Below are positions 36,389 to 46,518 of a DNA stretch of 64,000 nt, in pieces. Within the stretch, counting starts at the first letter, position 1, and each line of letters starts with the position of its first letter. The notes beneath the pieces were generated by a model. It did not search any database, was not told the DNA's origin, and saw nothing but the letters and a program-made list of their open reading frames with translations. The position numbers and the translations under genes were made by a program. The DNA is from Mortierella sp. BCC40632 (Eukaryota > Mortierellomycota > Mortierellomycetes > Mortierellales > Mortierellaceae), in contig WAEK01000023.1 of NCBI GenBank assembly GCA_011634665.1, positions 186,001 to 250,000 of the forward strand, given 5' to 3'.

Positions 36389-38636
36389 ATGTCACTCTAT
36401 CGACCAAGACTTCTCCATGTGCTTTTGGAATCCAAGTCCCCTCTCGTGTCAAGTCGCGCCTTCACTGCTTTAGTTCCCAAGAGGTCAACACATAGGGCAC
36501 TCACAGGAGCTTATTACCAGACAAAATCACTCTCTTCGTATCCAACCGGCCTATCCCGGGATCCTTGTCTGGATCGAAGAGATCTACTCGGGAGGGGTTT
36601 GTGTCAACGGGATCCTAGAGCCCTTCCATGCCTTCTCTCTTCTACTTTCAGACCACTTTTTCGTGCTGACCGTGACCTCTGCAGCCTACGGACGCATTCC
36701 TCAAGTTCGAATGATGGGCCTAGCCATAGCGATTCTGACCAGCAAATTCGGAACGCAAAGGACGAAAAAATTGTCAGTTCTGAAGACTATGAGCATGAAA
36801 GCAGGGATGACAGTGGACCAAAGACTTCCTCAGCTGGCAGTGGTCGGGGTAGTGGATGTAGTAGGCTTCGACTTACTAGTGAGCTCCCGACTAGAGCCAA
36901 GATGATCCTCGACACTCCAGGTAAACCAACTGCGACGTGACTTTACCTTAGCAGTGGATCTATTTGTCATGATGCCTGTGTTGGCCATCCTGATCTGAGA
37001 AGGGAATATGCGCTTACTGTCGCTTATACGTGAACATAGGCATCTTTCCAAAGGATCTTGGATTCAATACCGAACAGGAATCAAGCAGAGAGATCCGGCA
37101 GTCATTCGGAACCACATACGGGTAACCATCGCTGCGGATATGGATTAATTTGGTGTTTTTCCATTTCGCTCCCAGTATCTCATTCTCGTTCTCATTTTTT
37201 TCATATTGATTGATTGTTTGGATCCACAGTGGAAACTACAAACTACAGTGGGAAGAAGGTCCAAGGACGGTGCTCATCATCAAGAAACCATACGACGAAA
37301 AGACAGACAGGGCGCTTATTGACGTTGCGACGTAGGTTTCACTATTAATGGAGGAGAGGGGGGAAAAAAAGTGACTCATGAGTATTCCCATTCGCTGGAA
37401 GAACATTGTTGCATCTGACGGGATCATGGTGTTGTTCTCTTTCCATCAAGGGATATAGTTGGCTTCACAAGACCTACAAAGATGTCAACGTTGTAGTTGA
37501 GACCGATGTTGCTGAACAATTTGCAAAAGAACTCCCTTTTGTCTATGTTATTCCAGGTATGTGAACCTTCCTCCCCTTTCCATCATATCTCCAAGCTTTC
37601 AATCCAGAGGATGAAGTTGATCGTTCGAGCTCACACTCACTCATGTCATCCTTTTGCATGCGGAAAAAAAATTAGATGGAAAGAGGGTCGAATATACTCG
37701 AGTGACAGATCTGGTGGTCACCCTTGGAGGTGACGGAACCATTCTCCATACCTCGTCACTATTCAATTCAGCAGTTCCTCCCGTGATCTCGTTCTCCATG
37801 GGCACTCTAGGCTTCTTGCTTCCATACCGTACGTCGTTTACTTTACCTCTACTCTACTGGATCCGTTTATCGAAATGCTCATGCCATTCTAAATTCCTAT
37901 AGATATCGAAAATTACGAGGCGGCACTTCAAAAGATTTTTGACAGCAGCAGCGTCTCACTCCTACTACGCATGCGCCTGAAATGCACTTTGCACGGAGCG
38001 GATGGACGTCGGCTTCAAGCCAAGGATGGATCGGGAAGGATCAATGATCTGACAGTCATGAATGAAGTGAACCTGCATCGTGGACGGTACCCACACCTAA
38101 CATCAATCGGGTGCTATGTTGACGGTCATTTGATCACTGAGGCTGTTGCTGATGGACTCATTGTGGCCTCACCTACAGGATCCACAGCTTACTCCTTGTC
38201 TGCTGGCGGATCTATTGTTCATCCTTCTATTCAGTCACTGCTGATGACACCTATCTGTCCAAGGTCATTGTCCTTCCGGCCAGTCCTCCTACCACCCAAT
38301 GCGACGATTCAACTAAAGGTACAGAAGAGTGTCGCAATTTGCAAGAACATGTCGTCTACTCAAAATGGGCCAATCTAGCTCTACTGCTGACTAAACCTTT
38401 CTCCTTCAAAGATTGGCGCATCATCCAGAGGCCCAGCAGAGGTATCGCTGGATGGCAAAGAGACATTCTTTCTAGACAAGAACGAGTTCCTCCAAGTCTG
38501 TATGTCGCCTTTCCCAATGCCTTGTGTCAACCGAGTGCATGCTAGTGAGGATTGGATCAAGGACATTAATCACCTCTTGAAATGGAACCAGGGCTTTCAC
38601 AATAAGCATTCCATGAGCCACTACATTTCTGAATGA
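36389..38636 (+). CDS. NADK: NAD kinase, probably mitochondrial
   Basis: Phosphorylates NAD(H) to NADP(H). Exons 36389-36920, 37040-37121, 37230-37331, 37459-37556, 37676-37828, 37903-38318 and 38412-38636 give 535 aa. The N terminus is rich in Arg, Ser and Leu with few acids (MSLYRPRLLHVLLESKSPL), typical of a mitochondrial presequence, as in yeast Pos5. A Ser-rich stretch follows. Diagnostic motifs are VVTLGGDGTILHTSSLF (GGDGT at about 289), the NE motif in LTVMNEVNLHRG, and DGLIVASPTGSTAYSLSAGG. The C terminus ends after an SLDGKETFFL block. The upstream ATG at 36242 is in frame. A decayed partial copy lies at about 44060-44345. Confidence 0.94.
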
Positions 38637-38841
38637 TAGTGCAAAGATAATGGATATCTCGTCAAGTAAAGTCCACTAGCAGTAGATGTTATGCATTAAA
38701 GACTTCATTTCCAATTTCCACTGAGAATTGGGGGCCACTTTTTTTTTTTTTTTTTTTTTTTATTTAAAAATTTTTTTTTCCAGCTTCCAGACAGAGGGTT
38801 TTTCTATACAATCCAATCCTTGGTATAATCTATCTATATTA
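38637..38841. other. Convergent 3' ends of NADK and CAS1 copy 1
   Basis: Short spacer with a T run (about 38739-38761). The segment at about 38700-38840 matches 44397-44520 downstream of the NADK relic and is part of the block duplication. Confidence 0.55.
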
Positions 38842-41682
38842 CTAAAGTAGCTGCTTTTGTTTCCCATAATTCAAACCCCAGGTTACTCCAAGAAAGAGTA
38901 CCACTCTCCACCATAGATGAGTCCTGATGGACCTAAATTTCGTCTTCAACAGTGTTTCACCCCTTATGTTTTCCTTGATCTTAGTATCCTTCTCTAGGAC
39001 AATGACCGAATGGGAGGTATGTCTCGACATAATCTCTGTCATGTAGTTTGTGCTCACCATAGGCTTGATTGTAGAAGAACTGGCAGCGCCAGTCAGAGAA
39101 GCGATGGGTGGAGCCATGACGAACTGTTGTTTGGATCCTGAAGGCTCCTGACTGGGAACCAGCCATTCAGACAATTTTCGTTGGCGGTCAAGAGGCAAAC
39201 TAGATATGCCCTTGGATAGAGATTCTCTACCAATGACTAACCAGTCAGATAACTCACCCGTTGCGTTCGCAACAGCACTTGTAATCATGATAAATAGAAA
39301 AGGGCCGACAAGGTTGTTTGCAACAATCATTAAAGAGGATAGGACCGTTGAGTCGGTAAAGTATTTGGGAGTAGGTAATAGAGCCAAGATTCCTTTGGAG
39401 TCTCCTGCAAGAAGCATGTGGTATTGGCAGATAAATGTCTCCAGCGAACACTTTCCAATAAAGCAAAAGAAGGTCGAGGTTGTGTTTCGAAGGCCTTGGG
39501 TCGAGTTACGGAGGATGACAAATGATACAATCGGGATCCAAGAGATGTATGGGTGGTAGAGGTTGTACTCGAACTTGTCCGTTGTCGAAGAATAAACAAA
39601 GTATGAGATAAAACCGATGATGGACAGAATTGTGGCAGTCCTGGTGATGGCAGTCCAGCGTGGGTGTGTCGAGATTGAGAGTTCCTGAGCCTTGATAAAG
39701 AGGTATGCTACAAGTGAGCCTACGAACACAATCCATACATCCAGGTTCAGTCGGAAGCGCCACTCGGCTGCAGACCAGGTGACTCCATAAAAGAAGCGGA
39801 TGATGGCAAAGACAGTGTCGAGGAACACAGGGACACGAACAAAAACAGCGGTGACAATGGCAGTGATGATGATCTTGGAGATAATAAATGAGGGGACGTG
39901 GTTGTGTTGATGGCCAATATACATCATTGCATAAATGACGAGGTAGAAGAAGGAGACGAGCGGAGCAAAGTAATAAGACAAGTAGGTGGTATCCATTGTG
40001 TATGCCAAGAGAACTGTCAACAGATTGAGTCTGACGAGGATCGATCCTACACGAGTAGCTCCAAAATCAGCCTTCTTGTAGTAGAATAGAAATTGCTCAT
40101 AACCAATGATGAACAGATGGCTAGCAACGAGCATTCGGACAGGGTTGTGAATCCATGAGATGTTGGAAACACCAGCATGGTGATAGGCGAGGATGATTAG
40201 TTGTGTCCACCCTTTCCATTCATTTATCTGGTCGTGGTTGAGGAAGGGCTGGTCATCATCGGAAATATTCAAAGATTCTAGGATCCTGCCCTGTATGATA
40301 TATATGTACAGCCGAAACATGGAGTCTTTGTTGAGCTTGTTGGCTTTTGCAAAGAAAGTTGTCCGGTCTGAAAAGTACATAAACACCACTGCACCACCAA
40401 CGATTGAGAATGCTCGTAGGATAGCAACACTAGGAAAGATTCCGGCAAATGTACTTTGATGAAAATCTATGGCATTCGAGATTGTGTGAAGAAGAGGCTG
40501 TTAGCATAGCTCAATCTTGGCTTGCAGAGATTTGCTAAAGGTACTCTGGCAAGTCATATACTTGACGAGAACGTACAGGTTTGAACAATGTATCCAATTG
40601 GGAGCCAGATAAGGAAGAAGGCCAGCATCAATGTCTGGAACCACTGGTTGGAGGGATAGTCGTAGCAACATGTTGCCTCCATTGGAGCAACCTTTGGGAG
40701 TTTGTTGTTGCAGACAAAGTTGAGCATCACATCTGCCTTTGTCGACATCACGAGAGGTGAGAAATGCAAACCATCAGTTGTGTCGTTAGTGACGGTCTTG
40801 CTCATTTGGTTCCACACAAATGGTACTGCAATGTTGGTTTCCTGAGTCTCTTGGAAAAGAATGCGATTCATAGTGTCGATATCTTCTGGAAGGAGCATCT
40901 TTTGGCGTTCTGGAGCAAGTTTCTCTGGATCCACAGCTGGAATAGGGGACAGAAGGATGTTGTGTCCCAGAGGAGATGCATTGGGGTCGTTCATTCTTTT
41001 CACTAGTCGTTGGATCAGAGTGTGCCATTGATCTCGACCTCCCGACCACTCTGGGTAACGCATGTGCCAGATCCCACTCCCTACGAGAAAGATGGCAGGT
41101 GTTTGTTTTGTTGACTGGGAGCTGGCCATGACTTGGTTTGTCGACTGGTCAGGCCAGATCATGTCCTTTGCAGCTGTTGAGTTCAGGACAGGATCCCAAT
41201 AAAACTCAAACTCGATGCCGGACTGAGGATCATGGATGTAAATATCAGAGTGCCGATCGCCTTCGACTTTGATGTCTGGGAATGCTTTGTGTACAGTGGC
41301 ATTAAAAAGTTGACGGACAACCGAGTCTCCAATCATGACAATTCTGGATCCTTGCAGACAGGATTGTATACTAGGAGGGTTGTATAGCTTGAGCATACAT
41401 CCATTAGGATACCATCGTTCAGCCTTAGAGCCGGCCCAGATTCCTGCATTGAGTAGGCTCCTACAGCGAGTCTTGTCAGCAGGGTCTACTCGCGTTCGAG
41501 AGAATAGAGTGGATCCAAGTTGAGTCCAAAGGTCAGAGTACATGTCTAGAACAAGCGAACAAGCATAGTGGATTGTAGTGGTCACCGAACTTGAACCTAC
41601 TGAGGACGTGATGGAGGCCAGCCAGGACGACAACAGCGACTGAAACGGTCCAAAAGAGGAGCTGTGTCTTGCTTTGGCGCAT
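38842..41682 (-). CDS. CAS1: CAS1-type glycan O-acetyltransferase, copy 1
   Basis: Golgi multispanning enzyme of the Cas1p/CASD1 family, which O-acetylates capsule polysaccharide in Cryptococcus and sialic acid in animals; the acceptor here is unknown. Exons 41601-41682, 40577-41545 and 38842-40466 give 891 aa. A signal-anchor helix (LLFWTVSVAVVVLAGL) precedes a lumenal SGNH-like domain with the catalytic-Ser motif VMIGDSVVRQLFN and the Asp-x-x-His motif DGLHF. A helix at about 333-350 leads to the membrane domain of about ten helices (VVFMYFSDRTTFFAKANKLN onward). A Ser-rich cytosolic stretch and a final hydrophobic segment end the protein. Its paralogue lies 10 kb away, and most of the two genes share long near-identical tracts. 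It shares a promoter region with LOA1. Confidence 0.93.
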
Positions 41683-42172
41683 GGACAGATAGGTCTATGA
41701 TTGATAGGATAAAGGATTAAGGAAAGTAGGGAGGGAAAGGATGGCAAATGAGAAGAGAAGAGAAGACGGGGATGAGAAGAGAAGACGGGGATGAGAAGAG
41801 AAGACGGGGATGAGAAGTGATGGCAGCATCAATGAAGAAATCACTTGCCATTACTGACCAGCTCAGCCGGGCTAAGCTTGTTAACCTTATTTGACGTCCT
41901 GAGAAGCGAGAACTCCCGTCCTACAGAGGTTCAAGGCAAGGTACTCAAGAAGAGGATCGCTTCCAACAGTCCTCAATGAGACCATACTGTGTAGTCTTGC
42001 CCGTTATGGCCATGCGGGGTGGAAATAACGGCCATTCGGACTGGAGGGCAGACATCCTTATTAAGCTCACTCGCACTTTCCATTTCATCCACTCTACTCC
42101 TAACGCCAGCGCCAGCGCCGTTGCCATCACCACCGCCGTCATCACCATCAACCTCAGGAGTCAACTAGGACC
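41683..42172. promoter_or_regulatory. Divergent promoter of CAS1 and LOA1, copy 1
   Basis: 490 bp between divergent start codons. A 19-bp unit starting GACGGGGATGAGAAGAGAA is repeated three times at 41765-41821. Near the LOA1 start a GCCAGC-like repeat (about 42103-42125) also occurs, expanded, in the second copy. Confidence 0.55.
41765..41821. repeat. Three tandem copies of a 19-bp unit
   Basis: Units begin at 41765, 41784 and 41803. The corresponding region of the second CAS1 copy (about 51985-52030) has the unit once. Confidence 0.85.
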
Positions 42173-44003
42173 ATGGAGAAATTCTCGCGCTGGAGGGCAA
42201 GTGGCTATTTTTCAGGATTGCTGTCCTAGTAACCGGATGCATCGGCCATGTGCTGCCACTTCAGCATCGATTTACTCTGATCTGTTTTCATTGACACTCA
42301 AACTCCATTCTCCATCCAACCAGGACCAAGGCACGGGTATCCAGCCCTTTTTGCCACCAGTGGTAACGACATTCAGTAGAAACGCCTGACAGTAGATTCG
42401 ATGTTCTTGTCCGTTTTTATTTTTTCCACTTGAGGTGGATACTCTTGCTCTACAGAGAAAATGTTCTGAATTGTCTTGCTGATATTCCAATCCTTCCGTG
42501 GGATCCCATGATAGCCTGCCAATCCAAACCCTTCACCTATCGAGAAAGCGGGATCTATAGTTTTGATGATTGTCAAGCCTGTCACAGGACTCGTCAAGTT
42601 CATCTTGGTCGTCATTGCGGCTCTCTTGCTTACTGTTCTCCAAACACTGGGACTAGTCCTGGTAAGGAGATGCATAATTTACATTTTGGTCCGAGAGTCT
42701 GGATGCTCACAGACTCAATCACACGAATACGCTCGCCCACGGCCTCAATATGATTCAAACTAATCAATTGGGTACTCTTTCTGGTAGTCACCCATTCGAC
42801 CTATTCACAGGGTGTATCACCGCCTTATTTCTGCTCTTTTGATCAGACTCATTTTGGTGTTTATGGGATTCTTCTGGATCAAGCACGAAGTAGTCTCTCT
42901 CAGAAGAGGGTAGGTCTATGTTAAACCTTGTTGTTGCCGATCAGGAAAAGTCAAAGTCGAGGACAGGAGGTTGATGATGACTCTGGTATCCATTCTCTTC
43001 TCTTCTCTTGTTTTTGCTTAAAATAGACGCAATACAGGTTCAAACAAAGGACAGCAACCACCCTCCAGAAGGTCTTCCGCGTCCTATGGCGAGTTGATTG
43101 TGAGTAATTGGTCCTCGTACATCGATGTCCTCTATCTCGCCTTCCGCTATGACCCTGTGTTCACTCAGATCTATTCGGACACATTGACTGTCCGCGAGAT
43201 CTCACTCTGGGAAGCTCTACTTCAGTCTGGAAGTTACCCAGAACTATCGCCCCCTGAAGGAGTTGAGACTCTACCTCTTCTCGAGTTTATGAAGTCTATG
43301 CACAACAAAGGGGCAGGTCCTGTAGTCATTTTCCCCGAGGTAAGTCAATTTTTTGTCAAAGAGAAGAGTAAACGCAAGATGGTGAGCAATCGTTCCGGGC
43401 AACGAGGAGTGTCCTAATTCTCTGCATGGGCCTTCTCACCTGGCCACAATTTGGATGATCTAGGGTACTACAACCAACAATCGGGCGGTTCTGAAATTTG
43501 TCCCGATCTTCAAGGATTGCACTGTACCCGAAACCTCGTTCCAGATCAAGCTTATGGGCTTCAAGTACGAGTATTCCAAGTTTGCGCCAACCTTTACCAT
43601 CGGACTCAATCGTGGAAGTCGTCTTGGGCATTTGTTCCGCACTTGTGCGCAGTTCTCGAATCACCTTTCCATCAAGTCTCTCCATCCTCTTGAATCGCCT
43701 TCTAACAGTCAATTTTCGACTCTGGATGGATTGACATCCAGTGCTGGCACGTCGAGCCAAGTTGAATCAGTCCAAGATGACGATGCTCTGGGAAGTGTGA
43801 TCATGAACCTTTTGGGAAGAATGACTCGTTTCCGAAAGCTTGGTGTGACGGTTCGCGACAAGGTCGAGTTTTTGGATTACTTTATTCTCCGAAATAATGG
43901 CATCCGGGCAAAGTCCACAACATTGAACACGACTACCACTTCTACGACAACCACTACTTCTACCAAAAAGTCCTCGACATCCGCTCGATCGAGGAGACAG
44001 TAA
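42173..44003 (+). CDS. LOA1: LOA1/VPS66-like lysophosphatidate acyltransferase
   Basis: Member of the PlsC acyltransferase superfamily. Yeast Loa1/Vps66 acylates lysophosphatidic acid at the ER and lipid droplets. Exons 42173-42196, 42324-42362, 42515-42661, 42788-42909, 43027-43339 and 43464-44003 give 394 aa. The N terminus MEKFSRWRDQGTGIQPFLPP is typical of the family. Hydrophobic helices lie at about 38-62 and 79-99. The motif I region reads SNWSSYIDVLYL, with W where most family members have the HX4D histidine; motif III is VIFPEGTTTNNRAVLKF. The C-terminal tail is Thr/Ser-rich. Intron 1 has a GC donor (AGG|GCAAGT). A pseudogene copy lies at 52.7-54.2 kb. Activity is uncertain given the missing histidine. 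Confidence 0.88.
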
Positions 44004-44059
44004 ACGTGCTGTTTAATGAGCAATTCTCCCAGAGTACAAAGCGTCGGAATAAATTGAGT

Positions 44060-44345
44060 CTTTTGCTCTTTAATTCAGTGGTTCCTCCCTGTGATCTTGT
44101 CCTACATGGGCACTCTAGGCTGCTTGCAGCGCTTCAGAATTTATCCGACAACAGCAAAGTCTTACTATGCAACAAGTGGATGGACTCTTTGTAGCTTCGC
44201 CTACAGGATCTACAGCTAACTCCTTGTCCGCTGGTAGATCAATTGTTCGTCTTTTCATTTGGCCATTGTTGATGACACCTCTCTATCCGAGATTGTTGTA
44301 CTTTTGGTCAGCCCTTCTACCATCCAATGCAACGACTCAACCTAA
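44060..44345 (+). pseudogene. Relic of the NAD kinase gene
   Basis: Matches two separated parts of the intact NADK. The first is GTTCCTCCC...ATGGGCACTCTAGGC around 44080-44120 (NADK exon 5). After an internal loss comes the stretch encoding GLxVASPTGSTA with following sequence to about 44345 (NADK exon 6). The frame is interrupted and the GGDGT motif is absent. It lies downstream of LOA1, as intact NADK lies beside CAS1, and its 3' flank also matches. Confidence 0.85.
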
Positions 44346-44502
44346 GGTGGCAATCTGCAACCATGACTTTCGCAAACTAGTAATTGTTTCACAATAAAGG
44401 CATCACTTTCGATTTTCACTGAGAATCGAGAGCCGCCTTTTTTTTTTTTTTTGCTTCCAGAGAGAAGGATTTTTTTTTCTAAACTGTCCAATCCTTGGGA
44501 TG

Positions 44503-44946
44503 CTATATTACTGAGGTTGATACTTTCGTTGTGTTTGCAGATGCATATAGGTCATCATCCTCGTTCTCATCTCCTTCGACCTCTCGTTCAATAAATCCAG
44601 GCACCCAGTACTCATGAGGTTCCACCTGCATATCGATCCACATCAAACTATCCTCTAGTAGTGAATCCTAAACCCGAAAGGAAAAGAGAGAAAGAGAAAG
44701 AGAAAGAGAAAGAGAAAAGAATTTGAAGCCTCGGTTCATGTCAGTATCGAGCAGGAAATATCATAAGACACAAAGGTAGATAGCAACTTTTTTTTTTTTT
44801 TTTTTTTTCTTCTTTTCTTACCAATGCCGTTTTTGCTCTTCTGCCCTCCCAACCGAGTTTGATGGTAATATCATCTGTGTTGATGTGCCCGTCGGTTTTC
44901 TTTTTGAGATAAAGAATTTAGAAAGTAAACCCCATGGTTAGAACAA

Positions 44947-44978
<32 letters not shown>

Positions 44979-45267
44979 TAAAAAAAACACAAAACAAAAC
45001 AAAGCAAAACAAAACAAAAAAGAGATCATATACCTGAACCAAACCCAAAATAACAGACTGGTCCTTATTGAGTTCACGGGGTACAGAGCTGACCATCTTT
45101 TTATCTCCAATTTGAAGGACCTGGAATCCACTTCCTAGAGGTGCCAATGTCTTGATTGATCTCAGTAAATCGTCTCTACTCAGCCGTGGATAGACAAAAA
45201 AAAAAAATAAAAAAAAAAATGTTGCATTAGGTTCCCAGTGTCCTCCCTCCTCCTCCTCCTCCTCCTC

Positions 45268-45306
<39 letters not shown>

Positions 45307-45722
45307 TGCTCGTCTGTTCAGTGGTCCATTGGTGCTACAAAAAGAATCAGAGTTACCACCTACTCTGAAATCTCCATGCTAGTGTCCTTGGATATACTCA
45401 TGGCCCATTTGCTTTTGACTTCTTTACTCTTTGAGCTCGTCTCCCGAACTCCACGCATGCGATCAACCTTTCGTTTGACTTCTGAAAGTTCCATGAGTCC
45501 TCCATTGAGTGCACGGGTCGAGAGACAAACGTCAATGATTTGGATTCCAAGTTCGTAGTAAAAGTCGCCCATGCCGAGTAGTTCTCCCCAAACACCCTTG
45601 CTTGCTATTGAAAGAGTCGACAAGAAACACAGGAGAGAGAGAGGTAGGTTAGAAATGATATATTGGAAAGGTCAAGTTACACACAAGGAGAAACAGGTAG
45701 TGGTGTTGGCCATCAAAAGGCA

Positions 45723-45771
<49 letters not shown>

Positions 45772-46293
45772 ATTACAGGCAAGTGGGTCGACTCCAATAT
45801 TTCCGCACATCTTTTGAAAATGCATTCGAAAGATTGGATCTTTTTGGATATCCTTTCGATGAATACGGGCAAAATTCTCAAGGTTGCTTCGAAAGATCTC
45901 TAGTTGGTTCTTGAGTTGTTCCATCTGAGCGTCTGAAATCGATTGCCCCGCTCGTTGATAGGATTCCTAATAAAGAAGAGTAAAAAAAAAAAACATCACG
46001 GTAGTGCAAAAGGAGTGGAGGGTCGTTTTTTTTTTTTTTTTTTTTTTTGGGCTTGGCATTTTCTCAAAGAGAAAGAGAGAGTATGTGAGAGTCAACAGTT
46101 CTGGTCAGTCGACTCTGTACGACTTGGTCCCTACATGGTCTCGCCAAGACCATGCAGAGAAATGAAAGCCAATGTTTTAGCGCCTTTCATGAGGACGATT
46201 GAATGTGCTCTCGAGAGACCTGGGACTTACATTCATCGCCTCCATGCGTTCCTTGTACGCCTGACCTCCTACTTGTAGACGTCTTCTATTCAT
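44503..46293 (-). CDS. SNF8: ESCRT-II subunit SNF8/VPS22
   Basis: Winged-helix subunit of ESCRT-II, which sorts ubiquitinated cargo into multivesicular bodies on endosomes. Exons 46231-46293, 45777-45966, 45364-45604, 45034-45175, 44822-44899 and 44503-44667 give 292 aa. Family signatures are the coiled N terminus ([20 protein letters not shown], then [10 protein letters not shown]), [20 protein letters not shown], the winged-helix segment [19 protein letters not shown], and a final [16 protein letters not shown]. An extra acidic tail ([12 protein letters not shown]) follows. Some insertions (Lys/Ser-rich [11 protein letters not shown]) are lineage-specific. A (GA)n tract lies in the second intron. 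Identity is secure; insertions near exon borders could be slightly mis-spliced. Confidence 0.93.
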
Positions 46294-46518
46294 GGTCACA
46301 AAGTCTCTCTGATGATGTGTGGTTGGTTGAGAAGAAAGGAATGCATCTTAATACAAGCATGGATGCTATTGAGTGACCGCTTTTTTTTTTTATTGAGAAA
46401 GGGAGGTAAGGTTACTTTGCCTGACGCTAAAAAAAAAAGAGGCCTCAAGGGAAGCAAAAGAGTTGCCAAACGCCAACACATTTTTCCCTTTTTTCGTCAG
46501 CTAGTTCCACTTGCGGCT

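Noticed and set aside
38981..39166. Secondary frames antisense or shifted within CAS1
   Set aside because: Shadows of the long CAS1 exon; they recur in the same places in copy 2 only because the DNA is duplicated.
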